Below are positions 1-7,939 of a stretch of 56,367 nt of DNA, piece by piece. The notes beneath the pieces are model-generated. The model saw only the letters and a list, made by a program, of their open reading frames with translations, was not told the origin of the DNA and did not search any database. The DNA is from Chloroflexota bacterium (lineage in GTDB: Bacteria > Chloroflexota > Anaerolineae > Anaerolineales > Villigracilaceae), in NCBI GenBank assembly GCA_019873735.1, contig JAIOAQ010000020.1:1-56367 (forward strand). The letters run 5' to 3'. Within the stretch, counting starts at the first letter, position 1. Each line of letters opens with the position of its first letter. A program made the translations under genes and the position numbers.

Positions 1-40
1 CGTCCCCATCCAGCTGTCCTTGCCCTGTCTGGCGTAAGGG

Positions 41-104
41 TATGGAATGATAAGATTGTAAAGGTACAGAATTACAAGATTGTTAGAGGTACGAAATTAT
101 AAGA
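41..104 (+). repeat. AT-rich short repeat, left end
   Basis: About three degenerate 23-24 bp units of the form ggta(t/c)(g/a)gaattataagattg occur in a row. The same sequence in reverse complement is found at 56245-56336 near the other end of the window. The units interrupt a reading frame that continues to the right. Confidence 0.75.
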
Positions 105-365
105 GTCAACACCCGTTATCAGATAACGATCCCGCCCTGGTTCACGAACGGCTTCCTGCTATCTTGGAATGAGGATTTAGAGCCGGTCGAGCATGGTCAG
201 GTCAAATACTCTTATTTTGCCTATTATCCCGCTTTCGAAGGCCGTATTGACCTGCGCGACCTGGGAAGACCCCAAGTATTGAATTTGGTGGAATTCTATA
301 CCAATGACTGCAGCCAGGGTTTCTACGATCGTTGGATCGCAGAAGCAGATACACCAAGGCGATAA
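105..365 (+). pseudogene. C-terminal remnant of an unidentified gene
   Basis: A continuous frame from 105 to the TAA at 363-365 encodes about 86 residues with ordinary protein-like composition, including TIPPWFTNGFLLSW and LNLVEFYTNDCSQGFYDRWI. It has no start codon: its 5' side runs into the AT-rich repeat and then a stop at 84-86. I read it as the tail of a gene cut off by repeat insertion or rearrangement. I do not recognise the family. Confidence 0.4.
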
Positions 366-521
366 ACCCGATACAAATCATTTGTCAGGAAACGGTTCTG
401 ATCCGAGAAAGCGATGCAGGCAAAGCGTTGTTGACCGCTGTCCGGCTACGGCCGCCATCGGCGGTCTTGAACATCCCTTTCCAACAACAACTGCCCGCAT
501 ACGCAGTCTGCGGGCGGCGTG

Positions 522-602
522 ATGATCGGTGGGAACGTCTCCGGGAGCACCATCATCAGCGGGGAGGGAAACACGGTCAACGCGGAGAAGAAGCGACAAT
601 AA
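522..602 (+). pseudogene. 26-codon remnant with an IGGNV motif
   Basis: The short frame starting ATG at 522 reads MIGGNVSGSTIISGEGN and then TVNAEKKRQ before a TAA. The pattern IGGxVxxxxxxSGxxNxV recurs near the N-terminus of the CHAT-STAND protein at 31244 and, more loosely, of the KAP protein at 47317. No enzymatic domain follows, so this is probably what is left of a similar N-terminal region, or a very small standalone peptide. The stretch 366-521 holds nothing else I can support. Confidence 0.35.
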
Positions 603-690
603 GCGTGCGGCGGGGCGTTGTCCCCCTTGGCGCGGGTAGACCTTCAGTCTGCCCTACGTCACGAATGCATCGCAAAAACGCTATCCAGCA

Positions 691-721
691 CAAAAAAAGA
701 CACCTCTGTTGAAGGTGTCTT
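691..721 (-). terminator. Intrinsic terminator of tRNA-Pro
   Basis: Read on the minus strand, AGACACCT and AGGTGTCT form an 8-bp stem with a 7-nt loop, followed by a run of seven T. It lies 10 nt beyond the tRNA 3' end. Confidence 0.85.
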
Positions 722-730
722 CTACCTCTG

Positions 731-804
731 TCGGGGCGCCCGGATTTGAACCGGGGACCTCACGGACCCGAACCGTGCGCTCTACCGGGCTGAGCCACGC
801 CCCG
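731..804 (-). tRNA. tRNA-Pro (anticodon CGG)
   Basis: On the minus strand all arms fold: acceptor CGGGGCG/CGCCCCG, a D arm, an anticodon stem CACGG/CCGTG around loop TTCGGGT, and a T arm CCCGG-TTCAAAT-CCGGG, with discriminator A. The anticodon is CGG, so it reads CCG proline codons. The CCA end is not encoded and must be added by the nucleotidyltransferase. It has its own promoter and terminator. Confidence 0.95.
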
Positions 805-817
805 AATAGCAGACGGC

Positions 818-846
818 ATTATACTGTGCCCCCCTTGATTTGACAA
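818..846 (-). promoter_or_regulatory. Promoter of tRNA-Pro
   Basis: On the minus strand TTGTCA (841-846) and TATAAT (818-823) are separated by exactly 17 nt. The tRNA 5' end at 804 lies 13 nt beyond the -10 box. Confidence 0.75.
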
Positions 847-873
847 GCCTGACTTTTATACTACCCCAAACCG

Positions 874-901
874 TTGGATTTCTTAAATTTGGCGGTATAA
901 T
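874..901 (+). promoter_or_regulatory. Probable promoter of the OmpR-like regulator
   Basis: TTGGAT (874-879) and TATAAT (896-901) are 16 nt apart and precede the regulator gene starting at 1020. The -35 match is only partial. Confidence 0.45.
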
Positions 902-1019
902 CTAAGTAAACCTTAAAGCCGCGGTCAAACCCCTTTTAACATTTCTTGCCATCATTCTCAATTCATTTCCAGCAGGGGGCAAGCAGACCGTACCATACTT
1001 GATTTGGCAACAAATGCAC

Positions 1020-1676
1020 ATGGCAAATGTGATTCTAATTGTCGAGAACAAAAAGACTGAAAGCCCGGCCTTTGCTCCTGATCTGCAAAAAAAAGGCTTT
1101 GATGTTTATGTTGCTGCTAGCGGCAACGAGGCCCTGGAACGCCTGGATGATATTGCTCCCGACCTCGTCGTCGTTAATGCGGCCTCGCTGCGTTCCAGCG
1201 GCAAGCGCATTTGCCAATCGTTCAAGCAACAAGATGCCCGGCTGCCCGTTATCCTTATCCTGAAACAGGATCATGCCTACGTTGACAAAAAGACAGCCGA
1301 TGCAATTCTTCACCTGCCGTTTACCGTTCAGAAGTTGAACAACCGCATTAAGGCCCTGCTGCCCAGTGACGGCCAAAACCTGATTCATGCCGGCCCCATC
1401 CGCCTGGATCGGGAACACGGCCGGGTACGCTGCCTGGGCAAATCCACCCGCCTGACGCCGCGCCTGGTTGCTCTGCTCACCAAACTCATCCAGCATCAGG
1501 GAGAAGTAGTCGAGCGCGAGGCGCTCTTCAAAGAGGTGTGGAATACCGACTACACAGGCGACACGCGCACCCTCGACGTACACATCTCCTGGCTGCGCCG
1601 CGCCATCGAAATTGATCCCTTGCACCCAAAATTCCTGAAAACGGTACGGGGAGTAGGCTACCGGTTAGATGTATAA
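1020..1676 (+). CDS. OmpR/PhoB-type regulator with degenerate receiver
   Basis: A protein of 218 residues with a CheY-like receiver (about 3-115) and a C-terminal OmpR winged helix (about 128-218, ending KTVRGVGYRLDV, the family signature). The receiver keeps the fold pattern, but the phosphoacceptor Asp at the end of strand 3 is Asn (LVVVN, residue 53), the acidic pair at the end of strand 1 is EN, and the conserved Lys of the KPF motif is replaced (ILHLPF). Classical phosphorylation is therefore not expected; the protein is probably constitutive or responds to another signal. No histidine kinase is adjacent. I chose the ATG at 1020 because MANVILIVE aligns with receiver starts; a TTG at 999 is in frame. 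The DNA target is unknown. Confidence 0.85.
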   Translation: MANVILIVENKKTESPAFAPDLQKKGFDVYVAASGNEALERLDDIAPDLVVVNAASLRSSGKRICQSFKQQDARLPVILILKQDHAYVDKKTADAILHLPFTVQKLNNRIKALLPSDGQNLIHAGPIRLDREHGRVRCLGKSTRLTPRLVALLTKLIQHQGEVVEREALFKEVWNTDYTGDTRTLDVHISWLRRAIEIDPLHPKFLKTVRGVGYRLDV

Positions 1677-1705
1677 GAGCGGCCTGCACAGCCGCTCTTA
1701 TTTTT
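1674..1705 (+). terminator. Terminator between convergent genes
   Basis: A perfect 10-bp stem TAAGAGCGGC/GCCGCTCTTA has a 7-nt loop and a T run on the plus strand. The stop codon of the convergent methyltransferase gene (1698-1700) lies inside the 3' arm. Confidence 0.85.
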
Positions 1706-2927
1706 CTAAAACTTGCTGGAACTGCCGCCCATGAAGATCCACAAAGCGGACACAAATTTTCTCCCCCCTATGCACAACAGGTAACCGGCGCGGCAACTCG
1801 CCAGTTCGTTCGGGACGAGCGGCCTGCGCGACGCTGCGAAAGAGACTCCCATCCCAGGCCTGATCCACCTCCCAGTAATCCAAATCCGTTACGGATTCGG
1901 TCGAAATGATTCCCTCCTGCACAGAGACCTGAAAAGGCGCCGGCAAGACCTGCCAGCCGGCAGAATCGGCGCGTTCCAGGGTGAAGGGAACTGCCGCTTT
2001 AACGGCCAGCCGGCTGCGGGTAGTGTGAACCGCCCGCCAGGTGACGTCGCAGGCCAGGAAACGCCGTCCCAAACGGGCGGCCACAACCGCTAACGTCCCC
2101 GAGCCGCAAAAGAAGTCCGCCACCCAATCGCCGGGATTCGAAGAGGCAAGCAAGATGCGTTCCAGTAAGGCCTCTGGCTTTTGCGTGGGATAGCCGGTGC
2201 GTTCATGGTGCAAACGGGCCACAACAGGAAAGTACCACCAGTCTTCGGGGACTTTGCCCCGCGCCAGATTGGGCACTTTCCCAAAACCGGCCTTTGGGGA
2301 AGAGGAAAACGTCTTGACGGTATTGGGGTTGTACGGCTCACGGACGGCATCTGCATTGAAGGTGTACTTTGGCCCTTTAACGTAAACCAGAATCGTGTCA
2401 TGCTTGCGCTTGAAGGCACGGCGGATGGGCGAGGGGCCATGATAGGCCCAAATGATTTCGTTCAGAAAGGCCTGGGGGCCCAAAAGTTCATCGAGGATGA
2501 GTCGGGCATACGCATCGGCATGCCAATCGAGGTGCAGGTAAAGCGTGCCGTTGGGAGCCAGGAGCCGCACCATGAGCGCTAAGCGCTCATAGAGAAACTG
2601 CAGGTAAGCATCCAGACTTGACCAGTCATCGGCGTAGCCATCAGACAAGGCCCACTCTGCCGGCCGGCGGGAATCTTCGTTCCGGCCAACGCGAGCCGCA
2701 AACTTGCGATTGGTAAAAAACGGCGGGTCGGCATAAATAAGCGGCAGGCGGCCTTCAAACTCCGGCAGGAGCGCCGTCATGACCGCCAGGTTGTCACCCA
2801 GAATCAAGCGTCCACCCGCAGGTTGGTGGGGGTAGCCATTCCCTTGCGGGTAGATAACGGCTTCGGGGATCAACGACGCCGGTGTGGTTGCAGGCAGAGA
2901 TTTTCCAGGCCAGGTAAAAACAGGCAT
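1698..2927 (-). CDS. Site-specific DNA methyltransferase, beta class
   Basis: About 409 residues. It would transfer a methyl group from SAM to N6 of adenine or N4 of cytosine in DNA. The catalytic motif IV is LIYADPPFF near residue 70 and the SAM-binding motif I, FFCGSGT, lies towards the C-terminus in NPGDWVADFFCGSGTLAVVA. The order IV before I, with the target-recognition region between, defines the beta group. I chose ATG 2927 (MPVFTW), 2 nt after the stop of the upstream L,D-transpeptidase gene, which implies co-transcription; a longer frame reaching 3029 would overlap that gene by about 100 bp. No restriction endonuclease is next to it, so it is an orphan or regulatory methylase. The target sequence cannot be read from the gene. 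Confidence 0.88.
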   Translation of the reverse strand: MPVFTWPGKSLPATTPASLIPEAVIYPQGNGYPHQPAGGRLILGDNLAVMTALLPEFEGRLPLIYADPPFFTNRKFAARVGRNEDSRRPAEWALSDGYADDWSSLDAYLQFLYERLALMVRLLAPNGTLYLHLDWHADAYARLILDELLGPQAFLNEIIWAYHGPSPIRRAFKRKHDTILVYVKGPKYTFNADAVREPYNPNTVKTFSSSPKAGFGKVPNLARGKVPEDWWYFPVVARLHHERTGYPTQKPEALLERILLASSNPGDWVADFFCGSGTLAVVAARLGRRFLACDVTWRAVHTTRSRLAVKAAVPFTLERADSAGWQVLPAPFQVSVQEGIISTESVTDLDYWEVDQAWDGSLFRSVAQAARPERTGELPRRLPVVHRGEKICVRFVDLHGRQFQQVLEK

Positions 2928-2929
2928 TT

Positions 2930-3985
2930 TTAATAAAAGATTTTCACCAGGGTGCCATAGCCGCGAAAGTAGTACTTCGTGGACAGATCGGCCACAGTGT
3001 GGGGCGGACGCGCCCAGCGAAAGAGCCATTTTGCATCGGGTGTGGGCATGTTAATGCAGCCATGGCTCATCGGCACGCCAAAGTTATCATGCCAATAAGT
3101 GCCATGAAAGGCATGGCCAGCGGGGGTGAAGAAACAGGTCCAGGGGACGCCAGGGAGTTCATAATCATCCGCATCGGCAAACAGGTTACCATCTCCCATG
3201 TGCTTGGAAGGCATTTTCTCTTCAATATGGAATTCGCCGTCAGGGGTCTTGGTAGAAAGTTGTCTGGGGTTGCTGCGGCCTGCAATAATGCCAGAAGAAA
3301 TTTTGGTGGTAAAGACCGGTCTATCGTATTCAAAAGCAGTCAGGGTCTGTGTCGTCAGGCTGACTTCAATGCGTTTATGTTCAAAAGGGATCTCGGGCGA
3401 AATCGGAGCAAGTTCCTCGTGCGGGATAGGGCGCAGATAAGTTGCAGGCACGTAATAAGGCACGGAGACCAACTCATCGAAAACCCGGTACCAGGGCTGT
3501 CCATCCGGCCCTTGATCCAGGCCATCAATCCAATGAACGGATTCGAAATACAGGCGGAAATTGAGCATTTCCCAGCCTCTGGCTTTGGTAAAACGCCAGG
3601 GCTGGGCAAAGGGGACGGTGACTTCCGTCAGGCGCCGTTCGCCTGCCGGAATGGTATTCAAGGGTTGATTGTAAAGCACCTTTACAGGCTGAAGGCGGGC
3701 GCGGTGGACATAACCGCCCCACACACGATACCAGAATGGGTTGTACTCCGGCTTTTCGGCTTTGACCAGATCATAGACGCGCACCAGTTCATCGCGGTAT
3801 AACTGACTGACAATGCGGCTTGAATCATCGGCCTGACTGTGAACGCTGACCGATTTGGTTGCCACACGCACGATTGTAGAGTCGTCAAAATCCTCTAATG
3901 GTGGAAAGGCCGGTGTAAGCGCCAGGCCGGCCAGAGCGGCGGCGCCTAGTTTGAGAAAATCTCGTCGCGAAAGGTTGCGTTTCAT
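2930..3985 (-). CDS. Secreted L,D-transpeptidase (YkuD) with Tat signal
   Basis: 351 residues. The N-terminus MKRNLSRRDFLKLGAAALAG is a twin-arginine signal (RRDFLK) with a hydrophobic core. An SH3-like region follows (about 35-100), and the C-terminal third is a YkuD domain with HGTYWH and the catalytic MSHGCINM motif. Such enzymes make 3-3 cross-links in peptidoglycan or attach proteins to it; Tat export of a folded transpeptidase fits a protein acting outside the membrane. The start is fixed by the signal peptide. A TACAAT -10 box lies only 9 nt upstream of the ATG and there is no Shine-Dalgarno sequence, suggesting a leaderless transcript. It is followed after 2 nt by the methyltransferase gene. 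Confidence 0.92.
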   Translation of the reverse strand: MKRNLSRRDFLKLGAAALAGLALTPAFPPLEDFDDSTIVRVATKSVSVHSQADDSSRIVSQLYRDELVRVYDLVKAEKPEYNPFWYRVWGGYVHRARLQPVKVLYNQPLNTIPAGERRLTEVTVPFAQPWRFTKARGWEMLNFRLYFESVHWIDGLDQGPDGQPWYRVFDELVSVPYYVPATYLRPIPHEELAPISPEIPFEHKRIEVSLTTQTLTAFEYDRPVFTTKISSGIIAGRSNPRQLSTKTPDGEFHIEEKMPSKHMGDGNLFADADDYELPGVPWTCFFTPAGHAFHGTYWHDNFGVPMSHGCINMPTPDAKWLFRWARPPHTVADLSTKYYFRGYGTLVKIFY

Positions 3986-3994
3986 CGTGCCAGC

Positions 3995-4022
3995 ATTGTA
4001 CCCGAAAAAATCAAGCCGTTAA
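3995..4022 (-). promoter_or_regulatory. Promoter abutting the L,D-transpeptidase start
   Basis: On the minus strand TTAACG (4017-4022) and TACAAT (3995-4000) are spaced by 16 nt. The ATG at 3985 begins 9 nt after the -10 box, leaving essentially no room for a 5' leader. Confidence 0.5.
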
Positions 4023-4086
4023 AGTCATAAAAACGTATCTGCGGCAGCATGTGACCAATATCAAAGCCGAGTCGTTCCATCCATCC

Positions 4087-4125
4087 AAAACGCCCCAAAG
4101 GTTTTCAAGCATCCTTTGGGGCGTT
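4087..4125 (-). terminator. Terminator downstream of the SWIM gene
   Basis: A 13-bp stem AACGCCCCAAAGG/CCTTTGGGGCGTT with an 11-nt loop is followed on the minus strand by TTTT. It lies between the SWIM gene (ending 4289) and the L,D-transpeptidase promoter. Confidence 0.75.
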
Positions 4126-4148
4126 AACTGACCACCGGTTCCCGGCTA

Positions 4149-4198
4149 GTCTCCCGCCAGAATGTTAGTGAAAGCAATTTGTCACGAATGCCGCGAAA
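4149..4198 (+). repeat. Short dispersed repeat, copy 1
   Basis: The sequence agtctcccgccagaatgtta and the following gtgaaagcaatttg...cgaatgccgc are closely matched at 16151-16208. No coding potential is seen. Nothing else is recognised between 4126 and 4288. Confidence 0.55.
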
Positions 4199-4288
4199 AA
4201 CTTCAAGAAAATTCGCGGCCAATCTTCCACGCAGCACTTAATCCAATGATACTCAATGGGGAGACGATCGGTTCCTGCAAGTTGCTAC

Positions 4289-4531
4289 CTATGAGGACTG
4301 TGGTTGTTGAAGCATGTCCTTCAGGAGTTCTTCCATCGCCATTGTGTGACTGCAAACACCGCGGCTCTGAAAAAAGTCGCAGTCACAAGACCACGTGCCA
4401 CTTTGAAAGGCAACCCGATGTTGATTATTCTCGCCGTCAACCCGCACAGTAAAGGACTCAAAGTGGAAGCGATGAGGTTCCGCGGCATAACGTTTGGCCT
4501 TCTCAATCTTCCCAATCATCCCATAGTCCAT
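4289..4531 (-). CDS. Small SWIM-type zinc-finger protein
   Basis: 80 residues starting MDYGMIGKIEKAKRYAAEP. The core WSCDCDFFQSRGVCSHTMAME fits the SWIM zinc-finger pattern CxC...CxH, with metal ligands C, C, C and H. SWIM modules bind DNA or protein and are found in bacterial SNF2 helicase systems and as small standalone proteins. I placed the start at the ATG at 4531 because AGAAGGAG lies directly upstream; an upstream in-frame start at 4573 falls inside a terminator hairpin and is unlikely. It is a single-gene unit with a terminator on each side. The partner and role are unknown. Confidence 0.8.
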   Translation of the reverse strand: MDYGMIGKIEKAKRYAAEPHRFHFESFTVRVDGENNQHRVAFQSGTWSCDCDFFQSRGVCSHTMAMEELLKDMLQQPQSS

Positions 4532-4565
4532 TCTTTTTTCTCCTTCTGCCCGCAGGCACAAAGAT

Positions 4566-4593
4566 AAAGGCACGCGTATAGACGCGTGCCTTT
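4566..4593 (-). terminator. Perfect 12-bp hairpin, terminator of the MFS operon
   Basis: AAAGGCACGCGT and ACGCGTGCCTTT pair perfectly around a 4-nt loop. Reading on the minus strand it follows the MFS transporter gene by about 180 bp and is trailed by a T-rich stretch. Confidence 0.7.
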
Positions 4594-4776
4594 GTTAACA
4601 CAAACGCTTATGTGAGTCAAATCCATGCATAGGACACTTACCTGCATTCAGTATAGTGGAAAATGCTTCTATCGTCAACTGCGAGGCGGACAAAGTTTGC
4701 GCTCAAAAGGAGTCGGCAGCGAGGAGCAAGCATCCACAGATTACACAGAATGCGCAGAAGGAAGCCCGCAACAGGC

Positions 4777-6027
4777 TTAATCTGAGGCAACGCCTGCCAG
4801 AATCGGCTCATCTCCATTGTACGTGAGCAGTTGCGGCCACTTACGCAAAATCAAAAGCATACCCAGGATACAGCCTATCCCGCCGCTGACAATGGCAAAC
4901 GGCACGCCAAACAAGGCTGCCACCAGCCCGGCCTCCACCTCGCCCAATTGCGGCCCGCCCTGAAAGAAAATCTGGTTGATGCTGGTCATCCGCCCGCGAA
5001 TATGGTCAGGAGTCTGCAACTGACGGATGGTATTGCGGATAATGGTGCTGAGCGCATCGGCAGCCCCCATCAACATCAAGGCCTGCATCGCCAGAGAGAA
5101 GGAATCCGCCAGCCCAAACAAAATCGTGGCTGCTCCAAAGACCGTCACGGCTGCCAGCAAGAGCGGACCCTGACGGCGTAGTTTGGAGACCTGTGAAACA
5201 ACCAGGCCTGCAATGACCGAGCCGATGGACTGCGCCGAAGCAAGCCAGCCATAACCGATTTCGCTTACTTTAAGCAAGTCTTTTGCCACAATGGGCATCA
5301 TGGTATTGGCCGAGGCAAAGAAAGTGGCCACAAAATCCAGCAGCATGCTGGAAAGGATGATCGGGCGGCTGGCGATAAACCGCATCCCGTCAATTGCCGC
5401 GCGGAGATTGACGCCCGGCGCCTTATGCGCATCCTGGGCCACCGGCCCCATGACGATTAAGGCCAGGATGACCGCAAGGAAAGAAACCGCGTTGAAGAAA
5501 TACGTATATTCCTGACCAAGCGTAGCAATGACAACGCCTGCCAGCGTCGGCCCGACAATGGAGCCGGTATTCATAGCAATGGAGGACATGCTGAAAGCAC
5601 TGGGCAGGTCATTTGCCGGTACCAGATTAGGAACCATAGCCTGACGAGCCGGGCCGTCAAAAGCCACGGCTGCGGCTTGCAAAGCAGTCAGTAAGTATAT
5701 TGACCAAATCGTAATCTGGCCGCTATAGGTCAGGTAGGCCAATGCCAGAGCAGTAAGCGCCATCACACTCTGCGTGACAAACAAAATGCGGCGGCGATTA
5801 AAAGTATCGGCCACCGGCCCGCCCAGAAACGAGAAGACAATAACCGGCAAAATGCGCGCCAGGCCGATCCCGCCCAGAGCCAAGGGATCGGGTTCATCTG
5901 TCAGCACCCGAATATGCCAGTGCAGGGCCGCAATCTGCATCTGGGAGCCGGCAATCGAAACCAGCAATCCCAGCCAGAGGTACAAATAACGGCGATGGCG
6001 CAGCGCAGGTGGAATCTTCAGCCGCAT
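4777..6027 (-). CDS. MFS exporter, EntS/MFS_3-like
   Basis: 416 residues with about 12 predicted membrane segments. The cytoplasmic loop after TM2 carries the MFS signature GGPVADTFNRRR. A sequence of the type FDGPARQAMVPNLVPANDLPSA is typical of the EntS-like/MFS_3 group of efflux proteins. Substrate unknown; the family exports siderophores, drugs or metabolites. It begins 3 nt after the NAD synthetase stop and so is the last gene of a glutaminase-nadE-MFS operon. No functional link to NAD synthesis is evident. Confidence 0.85.
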   Translation of the reverse strand: MRLKIPPALRHRRYLYLWLGLLVSIAGSQMQIAALHWHIRVLTDEPDPLALGGIGLARILPVIVFSFLGGPVADTFNRRRILFVTQSVMALTALALAYLTYSGQITIWSIYLLTALQAAAVAFDGPARQAMVPNLVPANDLPSAFSMSSIAMNTGSIVGPTLAGVVIATLGQEYTYFFNAVSFLAVILALIVMGPVAQDAHKAPGVNLRAAIDGMRFIASRPIILSSMLLDFVATFFASANTMMPIVAKDLLKVSEIGYGWLASAQSIGSVIAGLVVSQVSKLRRQGPLLLAAVTVFGAATILFGLADSFSLAMQALMLMGAADALSTIIRNTIRQLQTPDHIRGRMTSINQIFFQGGPQLGEVEAGLVAALFGVPFAIVSGGIGCILGMLLILRKWPQLLTYNGDEPILAGVASD

Positions 6028-6030
6028 GTT

Positions 6031-6852
6031 TTACGTACCCCAGTCACGCAGATAAAGAAAGTCATACCCAACCGTGCGATTGCTGATTTTGGCAATGGGA
6101 GGCAACATGCGCTTAAACTGAAAGCGGCGAATGCGGTTGATGACGGTTCGAACAAAGCCGGGGTCGAATCCCGCTTCGACGCATTCCTCCGGGCTGTAGC
6201 GCTGATCCACCAACAGGTACAGCAAGCGATCTACTTCTTCATAAGTGAAGCCTAACTCGCCCTCATCGGTTTGATTGGCCCACAAGTCCGCCGAGGGAGC
6301 CTTTTCAATAATCGGCGCAGGGATTTGCATCGCACGCGCCATCTGCCGCACCTGCGTTTTATACAGGTCGCCAATGGGATTGATGGCGCAGGCGGAATCG
6401 CCATACAGCGTCGTATAGCCCAGCAAGATCTCTGTCTTGTTGCCTGTTCCAACCACCAAACCCTTGAAGGCCTCCGATTGGTCGTACAGGACAATCATAC
6501 GGCAGCGGGCCATAATGTTGCCCTTACGCACGTTTGACATATCCGCTTCATGTGCAATCAGTGCATCTGCCATTTCGGTGATCGGAATGGTAAGTGAGCG
6601 GACGCCCAGTTGGTCAATCAGCAATTGGGCATGGGCCAGCGAATCAGGCGAAGACGTCTTATACGGCATGCGAATGGCCAGTACATTCTCGGCGCCAAGG
6701 GCCTCGGCCGCCAACGCACACGAAAGCGCCGAATCAATGCCCCCCGAAAGCCCCAATACAGCCCGTGAGAAACCTGCCCGTCCGATTTCTGAACGAATGA
6801 AGTCGGTCAGGATTTTTCGAGTCAGATCGGTGTTAAGAGAAAGGTCTATCAT
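6031..6852 (-). CDS. nadE: NAD+ synthetase, synthetase subunit
   Basis: 273 residues. It adenylates nicotinate adenine dinucleotide and amidates it to NAD+. The PP-loop ATP-pyrophosphatase motif LGLSGGIDSALS is near residue 30, and GTGNKTEILLGYTTLYGD and the P2-like segment KAPSADLWANQTDEGELGF are both characteristic. I chose ATG 6852 (MIDLSLN), which overlaps the end of the upstream glutaminase gene by 20 bp; a longer frame to 6900 exists but adds an unconserved segment. The glutaminase that normally forms the N-terminal half of the glutamine-dependent enzyme is the separate gene just upstream, so the two proteins probably form a split enzyme. Confidence 0.93.
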   Translation of the reverse strand: MIDLSLNTDLTRKILTDFIRSEIGRAGFSRAVLGLSGGIDSALSCALAAEALGAENVLAIRMPYKTSSPDSLAHAQLLIDQLGVRSLTIPITEMADALIAHEADMSNVRKGNIMARCRMIVLYDQSEAFKGLVVGTGNKTEILLGYTTLYGDSACAINPIGDLYKTQVRQMARAMQIPAPIIEKAPSADLWANQTDEGELGFTYEEVDRLLYLLVDQRYSPEECVEAGFDPGFVRTVINRIRRFQFKRMLPPIAKISNRTVGYDFLYLRDWGT

Positions 6853-7693
6853 CTGATAATATCCGCTGGAGTTCTTTTTGCACCAAATGGGTGCGTTCAT
6901 CGCGCAGAATAGGCAAACGGGCGCGTGTACGGTGAATCTGGTTCAGGTCAATCGAGGTCACCGTCAGCGCCTCCTCGTGGTAGGGACCATGCGCCACCAA
7001 TTCGCCATCCGGGTCATAGATTGTGGCTCCGCCCCAAAAATGCAAACCATCTTCCCAGCCAACGCGATTGGTGTGGGCCACAAAGGTCGTAAACAGTCCG
7101 GCATACGAACGATTGATTTGTTCCACCCAAACAGCCGAGCCCATCTTCTCGCCTTTCAAGCCGCGTCCCGGCGAAGCGGAGGTAAAAAGCAACACATCAG
7201 CCCCGTCCAACCAGAGCAAATAGGGCGCTGAGGCATGCCAGAAATCCTCGCAGATCAGCATCCCCAGGCGTCCAAAACGCGTATCAAAGGCGCGGATGGA
7301 ATCTCCCCAGGCGAAAAAACGGCCCTCATCAAACAGTCCATAGGTGGGCAGGTAAACTTTGTGATGAATGTGCAGCACTTTACCCTGCGACAGGTAAGCA
7401 GAGGCAATGAAAAGCCGCCGTCGCCGGTCCACATCCACAAAGCCGACGATCAAGTCCAGGTCCAGGCTAGAGGCGAGCAAAGGACGAAAAATCGGGTCGT
7501 CTTCGGCAGGATGATGGGCCACAGTCGAAGCCAGATCCTGGAGGGCATAGCCGGTAAGCGAAAGTTCGGGAAAGACCAGCAAGTCGGCATCTTGTCTTTT
7601 GGCCTCCTGGATATAAGCCAGGTGCTTTTCCAGATTGGCCTGCGTATCCCCAAGGGTAGTGTTGATTTGGGCAAGGGCAAGGTTCAATTTCAT
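6833..7693 (-). CDS. Nitrilase-type glutaminase partner of NAD synthetase
   Basis: 286 residues of the carbon-nitrogen hydrolase superfamily. The catalytic triad is visible: Glu43 in FPELSLTG, Lys112 in HHKVYLPTYG and Cys148 in GMLICEDFWH. This is the arrangement of the N-terminal glutaminase of NadE that releases ammonia from glutamine. Here it is a standalone protein whose gene overlaps nadE by 20 bp, so translational coupling and a complex are likely. A less specific amidase is the alternative. TAAGAT lies only 6 nt before the ATG and no Shine-Dalgarno is seen, hinting at a leaderless mRNA. Confidence 0.88.
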   Translation of the reverse strand: MKLNLALAQINTTLGDTQANLEKHLAYIQEAKRQDADLLVFPELSLTGYALQDLASTVAHHPAEDDPIFRPLLASSLDLDLIVGFVDVDRRRRLFIASAYLSQGKVLHIHHKVYLPTYGLFDEGRFFAWGDSIRAFDTRFGRLGMLICEDFWHASAPYLLWLDGADVLLFTSASPGRGLKGEKMGSAVWVEQINRSYAGLFTTFVAHTNRVGWEDGLHFWGGATIYDPDGELVAHGPYHEEALTVTSIDLNQIHRTRARLPILRDERTHLVQKELQRILSDDRPFS

Positions 7694-7757
7694 GTCTCTA
7701 TCTTACCATATACGAAGTAAGCCATCGGGCTTCTTACACAGGCAGTATTACCCGATA

Positions 7758-7790
7758 TAAAAACCCCAAAGGCAATCACCATTGGGGTTT
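7758..7790 (-). terminator. Intrinsic terminator of tRNA-Ser
   Basis: On the minus strand AAACCCCAA and TTGGGGTTT pair across a 12-nt loop, followed by TTTATAT. It lies 4 nt beyond the tRNA end. Confidence 0.85.
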
Positions 7791-7794
7791 AAGG

Positions 7795-7882
7795 CGGAGA
7801 GGGTGGGATTCGAACCCACGGTGGCCACGAGGACCACAGCGGTTTTCGAGACCGCCCCGTTCGACCACTCCGGCACCTCTCC
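7795..7882 (-). tRNA. tRNA-Ser (anticodon CGA)
   Basis: 88 nt on the minus strand: acceptor GGAGAGG/CCTCTCC, anticodon stem GCGGT/ACCGC with loop CTCGAAA, a long variable arm (class II), and T arm with GTTCGAATC. The anticodon CGA reads UCG. CCA is not encoded. A TATAAT at 7897-7902 (minus) is a likely -10 box 14 nt upstream, with only a weak -35. Confidence 0.95.
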
Positions 7883-7939
7883 AAATCAGCGGGCGAATTA
7901 TACAACGTTTTCGCCGATTTGGAGAGTGCCGGCGAAGAA

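Noticed and set aside
4150-4452. Open frame on the plus strand opposite the SWIM gene
   Set aside because: It has no ribosome binding site and runs antisense to the SWIM protein with its zinc ligands.
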